Shown: positions 26,739-35,772 of the stretch, in pieces
Position numbering within the stretch: the first letter of the stretch is position 1
How the letters are laid out: every line of letters begins with the position of its first letter
Assembly: GCF_003994485.1 (NCBI RefSeq)
Contig: NZ_RZNJ01000001.1
Span: 561,765-625,764, forward strand
Length of the DNA: 64,000 nucleotides
From: Arsenicitalea aurantiaca
GTDB lineage: Bacteria > Pseudomonadota > Alphaproteobacteria > Rhizobiales > Devosiaceae
Direction of reading: 5' to 3'
The notes under the pieces: generated by a model
The model's database searches: none
Seen by the model: only the letters and a program-made list of their open reading frames with translations
What the model was told of the DNA's origin: nothing
Position numbers and translations under genes: made by a program

Positions 26739-27782
26739 ATGCGACTGCTCATTCTGGGCACGGGTGGCATGGCCAACCAGCATGCCCGCCATTTCGGCGC
26801 CATCCCCGGCGTCACCCTCGCCGGCGCGGTCGATGTCGATCCGCTGAAGCTCGAGGATTTCTGCAAGACCCATGGCGTGGAGCGCGCCTTCGGCTCGCTC
26901 GAGGCGGCGCTGCAATGGGGCGAGTTCGACGCCATCGCCAACGTCACTCCCGATGCCATCCACCATCCGACCACCATGGCCGGGCTCGCGGCGGGCAAGC
27001 ACGTCTTCTGCGAAAAGCCGCTCGCGACCGATTATGCCCGCGCCCTCGAAATGACCGAGGCCGCCGAGGCCGCCGGGCTCGTGGGCATGGTCAATCTCAC
27101 CTATCGCAACGTCGCTGAACTCCAGAAGGCCCGCGAGATCGTCACGAGCGGGGAGATCGGGGCGGTCAAGCACGTCGAGGCCTCGTATCTCCAGAGCTGG
27201 CTCGTCTCGCGCGCCTGGGGCGACTGGCGCACCGAAAGCAAATGGCTCTGGCGCCTCTCCAAGAAGCACGGCTCGAACGGCACGCTGGGCGATATCGGCA
27301 TCCACATCGTCGATTTCGCCGTCTACGGCTCCAACAGCGACATCGAGCGGCTCTTCTGCCGGCTCAAGACCTTCGACAAGGCCGAGGGCAACAGGATCGG
27401 CGAATACGATCTCGACGCCAATGACAGCTTCACCATGTCGGTCGATTTCGACAATGGCGCGTTGGGCGTCATCCACGCCAGCCGCTGGGCGACCGGCCAT
27501 TTCAACGAATTGCGCCTGCGCGTCTACGGCGCCAAGGGTGGGGTCGAGGTCCAGCACCGCCATGACGGCTCCCGCCTCCGGGTGTGCCTGGGCGATGACG
27601 CCGAAACCGGGGACTGGAAGGAGATGTCCGTCGATCCGGTGCCGACCAATTACCAGCGCTTCGTGGAGGCGGTGCGCTCGGGACAGACGCTCGAGCCCTC
27701 GTTCCGGCACGCCACCAATCTGCAGCGCGTGCTCGACCTTGCCACGATCACCGATCTCGAGCGGCACGAGCACGCCGTCTGA
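26739..27782 (+). CDS. thuB: Gfo/Idh/MocA oxidoreductase, ThuB-like
   Basis: A 347-residue NAD(P)-dependent sugar oxidoreductase. The N-terminal Rossmann motif is LLILGTGGMANQHARHFG, the signature FCEKPLATD contains the catalytic lysine, and GDIGIHIVDFAVY supplies the second His/Asp block. Gfo/Idh/MocA enzymes oxidise sugar hydroxyls; pairing with ThuA suggests a 3-keto-disaccharide route as in rhizobial ThuAB. The assignment as ThuB rests on that pairing and is moderate. AAAGGAAAG lies upstream of the ATG. Confidence 0.78.
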   Translation: MRLLILGTGGMANQHARHFGAIPGVTLAGAVDVDPLKLEDFCKTHGVERAFGSLEAALQWGEFDAIANVTPDAIHHPTTMAGLAAGKHVFCEKPLATDYARALEMTEAAEAAGLVGMVNLTYRNVAELQKAREIVTSGEIGAVKHVEASYLQSWLVSRAWGDWRTESKWLWRLSKKHGSNGTLGDIGIHIVDFAVYGSNSDIERLFCRLKTFDKAEGNRIGEYDLDANDSFTMSVDFDNGALGVIHASRWATGHFNELRLRVYGAKGGVEVQHRHDGSRLRVCLGDDAETGDWKEMSVDPVPTNYQRFVEAVRSGQTLEPSFRHATNLQRVLDLATITDLERHEHAV

Positions 27783-27898
27783 GCTGTCGATATCCTTCAC
27801 CGGACCGATTGCGAAGCGGGCGGTGCTGGGCCACATAATCGCCCCGAAGGGGGAGGCCGGTGCCGCCCCATCGCACCCAGACCAGTCAGGAGCGACGC

Positions 27899-28150
27899 AT
27901 GGGTATCATCGGGTCCATCATCATCGGCTTTTTCGCCGGGCTCATCGCCAAGTTTCTCACCCCGGGGGACAACAAGCCTTCGGGCTTCATCCTCACCACC
28001 GTGCTCGGCATCATCGGGGCGGTGCTCGCGACCGTGCTGGGCCAGGCCATCGGCTGGTATGGTCCCAATGACGGGGCGGGCTTCATCGGCGCCATTGTCG
28101 GGGCCATCATCATCCTGCTGATCTGGCGGCAGCTGGCCGGCAGGCGCTGA
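27899..28150 (+). CDS. GlsB/YeaQ/YmgE family stress membrane protein
   Basis: An 83-residue protein with three hydrophobic helices and the family pattern MGIIGSIIIGFFAGLIAKFL, then GFILTTVLGIIGAVLA and GAIVGAIIILLIW. The family (transglycosylase-associated proteins) is stress-induced in many bacteria and sits in the inner membrane; no activity is established. The start at 27899 is set by AGGAG and the family N-terminus. No EcfG box is visible upstream, so control is unclear. Confidence 0.88.
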   Translation: MGIIGSIIIGFFAGLIAKFLTPGDNKPSGFILTTVLGIIGAVLATVLGQAIGWYGPNDGAGFIGAIVGAIIILLIWRQLAGRR

Positions 28151-28171
28151 TCGATCAGGCAGCGCGGCATG

Positions 28172-28200
28172 AAAAAAGGCCGCCCCTCGGGGCGCCCTTT
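28172..28200. terminator. Terminator between GlsB-like gene and 5'-nucleotidase
   Basis: The stem AAAGG-C-CGCCCC pairs with GGGGCG-C-CCTTT around a 2-base loop with one mismatch. Six T residues follow on the minus strand, so it ends the nucleotidase transcript best but can serve both convergent genes. Confidence 0.75.
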
Positions 28201-28222
28201 CGCGTTTGATGCGTGTCCGGCC

Positions 28223-30046
28223 TCAGGGCGCCGGTGCCGCCTCGGGGGCAGGGGTCATCATGTTGGCCGGGGCCAGTTCGTTGGCCGGCGCTTCTGCCGG
28301 TGCCTCTTCGGCCTCGGCCCCGGGCTCTTCAGCCGGTGCGTCCGCCGCAGGGGCTTCGGCAGCAGGGGCTTCGGCAGCCGGTGCGGCTTCTGCCGGTGCC
28401 TCGGGCTCGGCGGCAGAATCGGGCTCGGCCGCCGGGGTCAGCACGGTGATGCGCCCATCGGTGTAGGGGGTGTAGGTGCCGCCCTGCGCCGCGATGTACT
28501 CGGCCAGAACCTGCTCGAGCGGCGGGCCGAAATCATAGGGATCGATGGCGTCGGTCGCGAAGATCTCGTAGCCGTCGCCGCCATTGCGCATGTAGTTGTT
28601 GGTCACGAGGCCATAGGTCGCCTCGGGATCGAGCGGGGTCCAGGTCCCGTCCATGTCCACCTCGACGGCGCTGACCCGCGAGCCGGCCGGCTGGCTGGCA
28701 TCGAAGCTGTAGCGCAGCCCGGCAACCTGCGGGAAGCGGCCCGCGCCGTTCTCGATGTCCGAGACGCCGTTCTCGAGCGCTTCGAGCACGCCTGCGCCCG
28801 AAAGCTGGAAGGTCGCCAGCGTGTTGGAGAAGGGGAACACGGTCAGCGCGTCGCCCATGGTGATCTCGCCCTGGGCGATCGAGGCACGGATGCCGCCGCC
28901 GTTCTGGAAGGCGATCTGGATGCCCTGGTCGGCCACGCGGTCGAGCAGTGCGTCCGCGGCGAGATTGCCCAGTTCGCACTCGACGGCGCGGCAGGTTTCG
29001 CGGCTGCCGTCGATGTCGGCGGCTGCGGTGCCGATCACTTCGGCCATGATCTCCTCGAGCGGGCCCGAAAGCTCCTCGATCCGCGCGACGATGGTCTCGT
29101 CGGGGGTGAAGGAGGCATCGAGCAGGATCGGCTCGCCGACTGCCGAGGTCACATTGCCCTCGTCATCCCAGATGATCTCGATCTCGCCGAGATATTTCGT
29201 ATAGGCATAGGCCTGCACGATCGGGACCTCGACCCCGTCGGGGTTGGCGACCATGGTCGGATAGGCGCCCTGCGCGTTCTCGGCGGTGTTCGAGAGCAGC
29301 GTATGGGAATGCCCGCCCACGATCACGTCGATGCCGGGGACAGCGGCGGCGATCTCCTGGTCGCGGGTGAAGCCGACATGGGTCAGCGCGATGATCTTGT
29401 TGATGCCGTTGGCCTCGAGGGCCTCGACGGCGCCCTGCAGGTATTCGATGGCATCGAGGAAGATGACGTTCTCGCCGGGCGAGGCGGTTTCGTCGGTGTC
29501 TTCAGCCAGCACCGAAACCACGGCCACCTGCTCGCCGCCGATCTCGAAGATCGCGACGCCGGCCAGCTTGTCGGCCAGGGACGGCTCGGCGCTGACATCG
29601 GCATTGCCCAGCAGCACCGGGAATTCGGCGCGGTCGATGAAACCGCTCAGCACTTCCGGGCCATCGTCGAATTCGTGGTTGCCCACCGCCATGGCGTCGA
29701 ACCCGATCAGGTTCATGAACTCGGAGACCTCTTCACCCTTGTAGGTGGTGTAAAAGAGCGAGCCCTGGAACTGGTCGCCGGCATCCAGCGTCAGCACGTT
29801 CTTTTCTTCGCCTGCAAGCGCGTCGCGCCGCTGGTCGATGGCGGTCTTGAGCCGCGCAATGCCGCCAAAGCACTCGCCGGCCGCTTCGGCCTCGTCCGAG
29901 CAGATCGAATCGGATCCGGTGATCGACTGGATGCGCGAATGGGCATCGTTGATGTGCAGGATCGTCAGCGCAAAGTCGGCATAGGCCGGCGCGGCGAACC
30001 CGGCGCCCAAGGCCAGCGTGCTGACGCCCAGTAGCAGTTTCTTCAT
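28223..30046 (-). CDS. Secreted 5'-nucleotidase/UDP-sugar hydrolase family protein
   Basis: A 607-residue exported protein. Residues 1-24 are a signal peptide (cut after APAYA). The metallophosphatase domain has HINDAHSR, DAGDQFQG, GNHEFDDG and GGHSHTLL (two-metal ligands), and the C-terminal nucleotidase domain has NGGGIRASI and NNYMRNGGDGY. It would release phosphate from extracellular nucleotides, matching the purine-use genes of this genome region, though it is not adjacent. After about residue 535 the protein ends in a roughly 70-residue Ala/Pro/Glu-rich tail with EAPAAEAPAADAP repeats, likely a flexible linker or wall-spanning stalk. Confidence 0.9.
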   Translation of the reverse strand: MKKLLLGVSTLALGAGFAAPAYADFALTILHINDAHSRIQSITGSDSICSDEAEAAGECFGGIARLKTAIDQRRDALAGEEKNVLTLDAGDQFQGSLFYTTYKGEEVSEFMNLIGFDAMAVGNHEFDDGPEVLSGFIDRAEFPVLLGNADVSAEPSLADKLAGVAIFEIGGEQVAVVSVLAEDTDETASPGENVIFLDAIEYLQGAVEALEANGINKIIALTHVGFTRDQEIAAAVPGIDVIVGGHSHTLLSNTAENAQGAYPTMVANPDGVEVPIVQAYAYTKYLGEIEIIWDDEGNVTSAVGEPILLDASFTPDETIVARIEELSGPLEEIMAEVIGTAAADIDGSRETCRAVECELGNLAADALLDRVADQGIQIAFQNGGGIRASIAQGEITMGDALTVFPFSNTLATFQLSGAGVLEALENGVSDIENGAGRFPQVAGLRYSFDASQPAGSRVSAVEVDMDGTWTPLDPEATYGLVTNNYMRNGGDGYEIFATDAIDPYDFGPPLEQVLAEYIAAQGGTYTPYTDGRITVLTPAAEPDSAAEPEAPAEAAPAAEAPAAEAPAADAPAEEPGAEAEEAPAEAPANELAPANMMTPAPEAAPAP

Positions 30047-30328
30047 GTCCCTGTCCTTTTTCTGGAATCGGAGGTTCCGGCTCCTTTTTGCACCACTCTG
30101 CTACGGCTGTGTGACCGTCCCCGCGCGATGCGGTGCAAAGATAAACACGGAAACCCGAGGCGCGCAAAGGGGCAGGGCAGGGGATGTGCCCGGTAAGTGT
30201 GCATCAACCATGATTGCATCTGCGGCCGATTTCCCACAGCCGCCTGAACAAATCCGAAAGTCCTGCGGTTTACACTTGAGTTCGTGCGGACCGGGGCGAT
30301 AGCTCACGCCGCCAGTCCCGAGGCAGAT

Positions 30329-30769
30329 ATGCGCGCCCAGACCGAAACCCGATCGAGCCCGATCCGCCTCCTGCTCGCCCGCGAGCAGGTGCTGCGCGAA
30401 CTTGCGAGCTTCATCGGCATCGGCGGTGCGGCGGCGCTCGGCTTCGTGCTGCTGTCCGCCCAGGCGCTTTCCTGGCCCACCGGCCTGCCGCCCGCCATCG
30501 TCAGCGCGCTCTGCTACGGGGTCTTCATCGTCCCGGTCTACATGATGCACCGGCGCTTCTCCTTCCGGTCCGATGCCGCCCATGCCCGCGCCCTGCCGCG
30601 CTATCTTGCCGTGCAGGGCACCGGGCTCGTCCTGGCGGCGGGCTTTTCCAGCCTCGCCCATGGCACGCTGGCGCTCGGGCCCACACCCGGTGCGCTGCTG
30701 GTCATCGCGTTGACGTCGGGGGTCAATTTTGTGATCCTGAGGCTCTGGGCGTTCGCAGGAGCCCGCTGA
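30329..30769 (+). CDS. GtrA-family membrane protein
   Basis: A 146-residue protein with four transmembrane helices at roughly residues 25-45, 53-72, 90-110 and 115-140. GtrA-like proteins are thought to help flip or present polyprenyl-linked sugars for envelope polysaccharide. The ATG at 30329 begins a charged N-terminus; the frame extends a further 15 codons upstream with no support. The stop overlaps the methyltransferase start by 1 base, so the two genes form an operon. Confidence 0.8.
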   Translation: MRAQTETRSSPIRLLLAREQVLRELASFIGIGGAAALGFVLLSAQALSWPTGLPPAIVSALCYGVFIVPVYMMHRRFSFRSDAAHARALPRYLAVQGTGLVLAAGFSSLAHGTLALGPTPGALLVIALTSGVNFVILRLWAFAGAR

Positions 30770-31413
30770 TGAGCGCGGAGGCAGGATCGCTCGTGCGCAT
30801 CGATCCCAAGGCGGTCCTCAACCTCTTGCACGACCGGGCCGTGTTCGGCCGCCGCGTCCGCGTCCTTGCCGAACGCCTCGCCGAAGCGCTTCCCACCCGC
30901 GGCACCGTGCTCGATCTGGGCTGCGGGGACGGGTCGGTCGCCGCCGCCCTGATGGCGCTCCGCCGCGATCTGCGCATCGAGGGCGTCGATGTCCTCCTGC
31001 GCCCGCGCACGCACATTCCGGTCACCCTCTATGACGGCCGCCATCTGCCGCTCGCCGACGCCAGCGTCGATTACGTCACCATCATCGATGTGCTCCACCA
31101 CACCGAGGATCCGGTCGCGGTCCTGCGCGAGGCGGCCCGCGTCGCCCGGCGCGGCGTCGTGATCAAGGATCACCTCCTCGAAGGTCCCGCCGCCCGCCGC
31201 ATCCTGAGGTTCATGGACTGGGTGGGCAATCGCGGCCATGGGGTGGTGCTCCCCTATTCCTACCTTACCGAGCGGCAGTGGCAGTGGGTCTATGCCGAAG
31301 CGGAGCTCGTCGAGGCCTTCCACACCCACCGGCTGGGGCTCTATCCCTTTCCCTTCTCGCTCGTTTTCGAGCGCCGCCTGCACTTCATCGCCCGGCTCGT
31401 CCACGCCCGCTGA
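30769..31413 (+). CDS. Class I SAM-dependent methyltransferase
   Basis: A 214-residue methyltransferase. The SAM-binding motif I is VLDLGCGDGSVAAAL at about residues 44-58, and motif IV-like DYVTIIDVLHHTED lies near 101-114, placing it in the methyltransferase type 11/25 group. Linkage with GtrA suggests a lipid- or polysaccharide-linked substrate, but this is only context. The start codon overlaps the upstream stop. Confidence 0.83.
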   Translation: MSAEAGSLVRIDPKAVLNLLHDRAVFGRRVRVLAERLAEALPTRGTVLDLGCGDGSVAAALMALRRDLRIEGVDVLLRPRTHIPVTLYDGRHLPLADASVDYVTIIDVLHHTEDPVAVLREAARVARRGVVIKDHLLEGPAARRILRFMDWVGNRGHGVVLPYSYLTERQWQWVYAEAELVEAFHTHRLGLYPFPFSLVFERRLHFIARLVHAR

Positions 31414-31491
31414 GCGGACCGCCCGGGCGGGGCTGGCAAGCGGAGCCCTATCGGGTAAGCTCGCGCGCCGACGAGTCGAGGGAGCAAGGGC

Positions 31492-32145
31492 ATGCAGAGG
31501 GCACTCATCGTTCATGGGGGCTGGGAAGGTCACGACCCGGCCGAATGCGCCGCCATCTACCGGCGCTGGCTGCACGAGGCCGGCTTCACCGTCCGCGTCG
31601 AAACCGGCACCGAAGTCTTCGCCGATCCGGCCATCCACGAGCTCTCGCTCATTGTGCCGATCATCTCGCACGCCACCATCGGCAAGGAGGAGGCGCTCAA
31701 TCTCTGCCGCGCCGTCGAGGGGGGCGTGGGCCTAGCGGGCCATCATGGCGGCATGACGGACGCCTTCCGCGATTGCATCGAATACCAGTTCATGACCGGC
31801 GGCCAGTTCGTCGCCCATCCGGGCAACATCATCGACTACACCGTCGATATCCTCGCCACCGACGATCCGATCATGGCGGGGCTCAAGTCCTTCGCCTATC
31901 GCTCCGAGCAATATTACATGCATGTCGACCCCTCCAACGAGGTGCTGGCGACCACGACCTTCTCGGGCGACCATGGCGCGCCCTGGATCGAGGGCGTCGT
32001 CATGCCCGTGGTCTGGAAGCGCCGCCACGGGCTCGGCCGGGTCTTTCACTCCACGCTCGGCCATTCGGTCAAGGAGTTCGAAATCCCCGAAATGGCGACC
32101 ATCATGCAGCGGGGCCTGCTCTGGGCGGCCCGCGAAGACGTCTGA
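31492..32145 (+). CDS. ThuA-domain protein (second copy type)
   Basis: A 217-residue stand-alone ThuA-like domain: LIVHGGWEGHDP at the N-terminus, GVGLAGHHGGMTDAF in the centre and HSTLGHSVKEFE near the end. The fold is glutamine-amidotransferase-like without the usual Cys nucleophile. It is clearly a different subfamily from the ThuA at 25.9 kb and has no Gfo/Idh partner beside it. ThuA-fold proteins have been linked to sugar metabolism; the substrate is unknown. Confidence 0.75.
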   Translation: MQRALIVHGGWEGHDPAECAAIYRRWLHEAGFTVRVETGTEVFADPAIHELSLIVPIISHATIGKEEALNLCRAVEGGVGLAGHHGGMTDAFRDCIEYQFMTGGQFVAHPGNIIDYTVDILATDDPIMAGLKSFAYRSEQYYMHVDPSNEVLATTTFSGDHGAPWIEGVVMPVVWKRRHGLGRVFHSTLGHSVKEFEIPEMATIMQRGLLWAAREDV

Positions 32146-32184
32146 TCCCGGTGCCGGCGTCAGCCCCTGTCGAACTCGTGACTT

Positions 32185-32212
32185 GAAACTGCACGCAAAA
32201 ACGTGCCGTTTC
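32185..32212 (+). terminator. Candidate terminator or operator hairpin
   Basis: The inverted repeat GAAAC-T-GCACG, loop CAAAAA, CGTGC-C-GTTTC has one mismatch and is followed by TCTTG. It lies 40 bp after the ThuA-like stop and about 50 bp before the cytochrome gene, so it could end the first transcript or regulate the second. Confidence 0.45.
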
Positions 32213-32259
32213 TCTTGTGAGGACGCGCCCGCGAGGGCGCCGGGCGGGAGGCAAGGGAC

Positions 32260-33138
32260 ATGACGACGACCGATGCGGGCGCTGGCGAAGCCATACCCGA
32301 AACCACGCCCGCCCCGGCCGGCAAGGGGCCGCTCGTCTATCGCCAGTCGATCTTCACCCGTCTCACCCATTGGGTCTGGGCGATCAGCCTCTTCTTCCTG
32401 CTGCTCACGGGCCTGCAGATCTTCAACGCCCATCCCGCCCTCTATATCGGGCAGGAATCGGGGTTCGAATACGACAATTCCATCCTCAGGATCATGCCCG
32501 AGCTGGTCGATGGCCAGCCCCGCGGCATCACGACGATCTTCGGGCACCGGTTCGACACCAGCGGGTTCCTTGGCATGAGCGGCACCGAGGCGCAGCCGCA
32601 ATACCGCGCCTTCCCCGCCTGGATGACCATCCCCTCCTATCAGGATCTTGCGACCGGGCGGATCGTCCACTTCTTCTTTGGCTGGGTGCTCGTCGCCACC
32701 CTCGCCATCTGGCTCGTCTCGAGCCTCCTCAACCGCCATTTCGTGCGCGACATCCTCCCGCGCGGGCAGGATCTGCGCGGGCTGCCCGCCGATATCGGCA
32801 AGCATGCGCGCTTCAGCTTCCGGCATGGGCGCAGCTACAGCCCGCTCCAGAAGCTGAGCTATTTCATCGTCCTCGTCATACTCTTCCCGCTCATCATCCT
32901 TACCGGCCTCACCATGAGCCCCGGCATCAACGCTTCGGCGCCCTGGATGCTCGACCTCTTCGGGGGCAGGCAGACCGCCCGCACGCTCCACTTCATCGCC
33001 ATGGTCGGGCTCGTCCTCTTCTTTGTCGTCCACATCCTCATGGTGCTGCTGGCCGGCCCCATCAACGAACTGCGCTCCATGGTCACCGGCTGGTACCGCA
33101 CCAGCCCGGGCACGCCGCGCGAAAAGGGAGACCGCTGA
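32260..33138 (+). CDS. Cytochrome b561-type di-heme membrane subunit
   Basis: A 292-residue inner-membrane protein with about four core helices (residues about 35-57, 134-156, 196-216, 240-265). Histidines in FTRLTHWVWA, RIVHFFFGW, ARTLHFIAM and VVHILMVLL are suitable heme b ligands, as in the formate dehydrogenase gamma/NiFe-hydrogenase cytochrome group. It would pass electrons between the quinone pool and the periplasmic molybdoenzyme encoded next, whose start overlaps its stop. The Pro/Ala-rich first 25 residues are cytoplasmic. Confidence 0.85.
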   Translation: MTTTDAGAGEAIPETTPAPAGKGPLVYRQSIFTRLTHWVWAISLFFLLLTGLQIFNAHPALYIGQESGFEYDNSILRIMPELVDGQPRGITTIFGHRFDTSGFLGMSGTEAQPQYRAFPAWMTIPSYQDLATGRIVHFFFGWVLVATLAIWLVSSLLNRHFVRDILPRGQDLRGLPADIGKHARFSFRHGRSYSPLQKLSYFIVLVILFPLIILTGLTMSPGINASAPWMLDLFGGRQTARTLHFIAMVGLVLFFVVHILMVLLAGPINELRSMVTGWYRTSPGTPREKGDR

Positions 33139-33929
33139 TGTCCGGCCTCAAGCTCGACCGCCGCCGCTTTCTCGGCCTCACCGGGGCCGGTGCCTCCTCG
33201 CTCGCGCTTGCCGGCTGCGACGTCTTCGATCCCCTGCTGCGCCCCGGCGCTGAAGTCCGCTCGGTGCTCGAAAAGGCCAATGATCTGACCTACCGCGTGC
33301 AGCGCGCCCTCATCGGGGACGAGACGCTGGCGCGCGAATTCTCCGAAAGCGAAATCCGGCAGGGCCAGCGGCCGAACGGCTCCACCGATCCGACCTCGAT
33401 GGAATACATGTTCCTCAGCCGCAGCGATTTCGTGCTCTACAAGCTCCGGGTCACCGGCCTCGTCGAGCAGCCGCTCGAGCTCTCGCTCGAGGAGCTGCGC
33501 AACATGCCCGCGCGCACCCAGATCACCCGGCACGACTGCGTCGAGGGCTGGAGCTGCATCGCCAAATGGACCGGCGTGCCGCTCGCCTTCCTCCTCGATC
33601 AGGCCCGCGTGCGCCCCGAGGCGCGCTATGCGGTTTTCCGCTGCTATGACGAGATGCCGGGCGGGCTCGCCGGGCCGCAGCCCTATTATGGCAGCATCGA
33701 CCTCATCGATGCCCGCCACCCCCAGACCATCCTCGCCTACGGGCTCAACGACCAGACCCTGCCCATTGCCAATGGCGCGCCGCTGCGGCTGCGCGTCGAG
33801 CGCCAGCTCGGCTACAAGATGAACAAATACGTCCACACCATCGAGCTCGTGGAGAGCTTCGCCGATATCGGGCGCGGCAAGGGCGGTTATTGGGAAGATC
33901 ACGGCTATGACTGGTATGCGGGGATCTGA
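33138..33929 (+). CDS. Tat-exported molybdopterin-dependent oxidoreductase (SuoX/MsrP-like fold)
   Basis: A 263-residue protein of the sulfite-oxidase molybdopterin fold. The Mo ligand is Cys134 in RHDCVEGWSC, and the block YKMNKYVHTIEL lies near the end. The N-terminus has a twin-arginine motif RRRFLG at 8-13 and a lipobox LAGC at 24-27, so it is probably a Tat-exported lipoprotein facing the periplasm. It lacks the dimerisation domain of sulfite dehydrogenase. Its partner is the overlapping cytochrome b gene. Substrate candidates are methionine sulfoxide-like or other S/N-oxides; sequence does not decide. Confidence 0.84.
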   Translation: MSGLKLDRRRFLGLTGAGASSLALAGCDVFDPLLRPGAEVRSVLEKANDLTYRVQRALIGDETLAREFSESEIRQGQRPNGSTDPTSMEYMFLSRSDFVLYKLRVTGLVEQPLELSLEELRNMPARTQITRHDCVEGWSCIAKWTGVPLAFLLDQARVRPEARYAVFRCYDEMPGGLAGPQPYYGSIDLIDARHPQTILAYGLNDQTLPIANGAPLRLRVERQLGYKMNKYVHTIELVESFADIGRGKGGYWEDHGYDWYAGI

Positions 33930-34262
33930 ACCGGCCCCGTCCCTTTGCCCGTCGGCACGCCCCGCGCATGGCCCCCATGCATCAAAGCGCTTGCCTTCGG
34001 GCGCCAACTCCCCCATATGAAGCCCACGCCACGGGCAATGCCGCGCACGAAACGCGATCGGCGCCTTGAAGATGTGGCGGACTTCTCTTCTTATCGACCA
34101 ATGCGGTGAGCGGCGAAGTGGCCCGGATGCTTATCCCCGGGCAGAACGCAACCGCGCGATAATCCCTATCGCCGATGCATTTTTGTGATCGCGCCACCTC
34201 ATCGGGTCGGGCGCCTCGCGCGCTGCTTTGGTTGGCGCGCCCAAACAAGAGACGATTTAGTT
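33930..34262 (+). other. 333-bp intergenic leader region before DEAD-box helicase
   Basis: No convincing gene is present. The region holds a short inverted repeat CGATA-N-TATCG near 34160 and a weak sigma70-like pair (TTGAAG, 17 bases, TCTTAT) near 34066. Long leaders are common before cold-induced DEAD-box helicases, so a regulatory 5' UTR is possible. Confidence 0.35.
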
Positions 34263-35687
34263 TTGACAAACCTGTTTTCCGAACTCGGCCTTCCCGAAAC
34301 CCTCGTGAAGGGTCTGGAACGTGCCGGCTTCACCACGCCTACCCCCATCCAGCAAAAGGCCATCAAGCCCCAGCTCGAGGGTCGCGACATCCTGGGCATC
34401 GCCCAGACCGGCTCGGGCAAGACGGCAGCGTTCTCGCTGCCGATCGTTGCCGGGCTCGCCGCGCTTGGCAATGAGCGGCCCGCGCCGCGCACCGCCCGCG
34501 CGCTGATCCTTGCGCCCACCCGCGAACTCGCCGTCCAGATCGAGGAGGCCATCCGGTCCTTCTCGGCGGGCATGCGCGTCTCCACCGTGCTCGTGCTCGG
34601 CGGCGTCTCGCGCTACCACCAGGTCCAGAAGATCGCCAAGGGCGTCGATGTCTGCATCGCCACCCCGGGCCGCCTCAAGGATCTGATGGATGACGGCAAG
34701 ATCCGGCTCGACCAGACCCGCTGGCTCGTCCTCGACGAGGCCGACCGGATGCTCGACATGGGCTTCATCAAGCCTGTGACCGAGATCGCGGCCGCCATTG
34801 GCAAGCGTCGCCAGACCGCGCTCTTTTCGGCCACCATGGCCCCCGAGGTCGCCAAGCTCGCAGCCGGGCTCCTCGACAATCCGGTGCGCGTCGAAGCGGC
34901 GCCCCCGGCCACGACCGTGGTCGCGATCGAGCAGAGCGTCATCTTCACCCAGATGGCGGCCAAGCGCGCCAAGCTCAACGAGCTCTTGCGTGACGAGGCG
35001 CTGGCGAAGGTGATCGTGTTCGCCCGCACCAAGCATGGCGCGGACCGGGTCGCCAAGAATCTCGATCTCGACGGTCATGCCGTCGCGGCCATCCACGGCA
35101 ACAAGTCGCAGAATGCCCGTCAGGCGGCCCTCAAGGGCTTTGCTTCGGGCAAGGTCCGCGTCCTCGTGGCCACCGATATCGCCGCGCGCGGCATCGACGT
35201 TCCGGGCATTACCCACGTCATCAATTTCGAGCTGCCCGATGATGCCGAGAACTACGTCCACCGCATCGGCCGCACCGGCCGGAACGGCGCGACGGGCATC
35301 GCCATCACGCTTTGCGATGGCGCCGAGCGCGGCAAGCTCCGTGACGTCGAGCGGCTGATCCGCCGTACTCTGCCGACCATCGGCGAGGCCGGCCCCGAGC
35401 CGCGCCAGGCGTCGACCCCGGCACCGCGCCGCAACGAGAACAAGCATTTCTCGGGCAAGCGCAAGGCCGCGATGGGTGAGGGCCGTCCGGCCCGTGGCGG
35501 TTCGTCCGCTCCGGCCGCCCGCTCTGCCGCTCCGGGCGACGCCCCAGCCGCATGGTGGGAAAAGCCGGCGGGCAATGCCGCTGCCGGCAAGCCCAAGCAG
35601 CGCTGGAACAAATCTCAGAAGGACGCCGGCCGGGCCCGTCGCGCCAAGGCCGACGCCCGTCCCCCCCGCGAAGCCCGCGCCAGCTAA
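34263..35687 (+). CDS. RhlE-type DEAD-box RNA helicase
   Basis: A 474-residue ATP-dependent RNA helicase. The Q motif (TTPTPIQQKAI), Walker A AQTGSGKT, DEAD box LDEADRMLD, SAT and the C-terminal HRIGRTGRNG are all present. After residue 380 comes a basic Arg/Lys/Ala/Pro-rich tail typical of RhlE/CsdA-like RNA-binding extensions. The start appears to be TTG at 34263, giving MTNLFSELGLPE, the usual family beginning; upstream codons in frame are not helicase-like. It acts in ribosome assembly and RNA turnover, often in the cold. A textbook terminator follows. Confidence 0.9.
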   Translation: MTNLFSELGLPETLVKGLERAGFTTPTPIQQKAIKPQLEGRDILGIAQTGSGKTAAFSLPIVAGLAALGNERPAPRTARALILAPTRELAVQIEEAIRSFSAGMRVSTVLVLGGVSRYHQVQKIAKGVDVCIATPGRLKDLMDDGKIRLDQTRWLVLDEADRMLDMGFIKPVTEIAAAIGKRRQTALFSATMAPEVAKLAAGLLDNPVRVEAAPPATTVVAIEQSVIFTQMAAKRAKLNELLRDEALAKVIVFARTKHGADRVAKNLDLDGHAVAAIHGNKSQNARQAALKGFASGKVRVLVATDIAARGIDVPGITHVINFELPDDAENYVHRIGRTGRNGATGIAITLCDGAERGKLRDVERLIRRTLPTIGEAGPEPRQASTPAPRRNENKHFSGKRKAAMGEGRPARGGSSAPAARSAAPGDAPAAWWEKPAGNAAAGKPKQRWNKSQKDAGRARRAKADARPPREARAS

Positions 35688-35708
35688 GCTTCGCCCTCCC
35701 AAAATACG

Positions 35709-35737
35709 AAAGGCGGCCCCCAGGGGCCGCCTTTTTT
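35709..35737 (+). terminator. Helicase rho-independent terminator
   Basis: The stem AAGGCGGCCCC, 2-base loop, GGGGCCGCCTT is followed by a T-run of six. Confidence 0.92.
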
Positions 35738-35772
35738 GTTGCGTCGGCGCCTCGCGGAGATGCTGCAAACGA

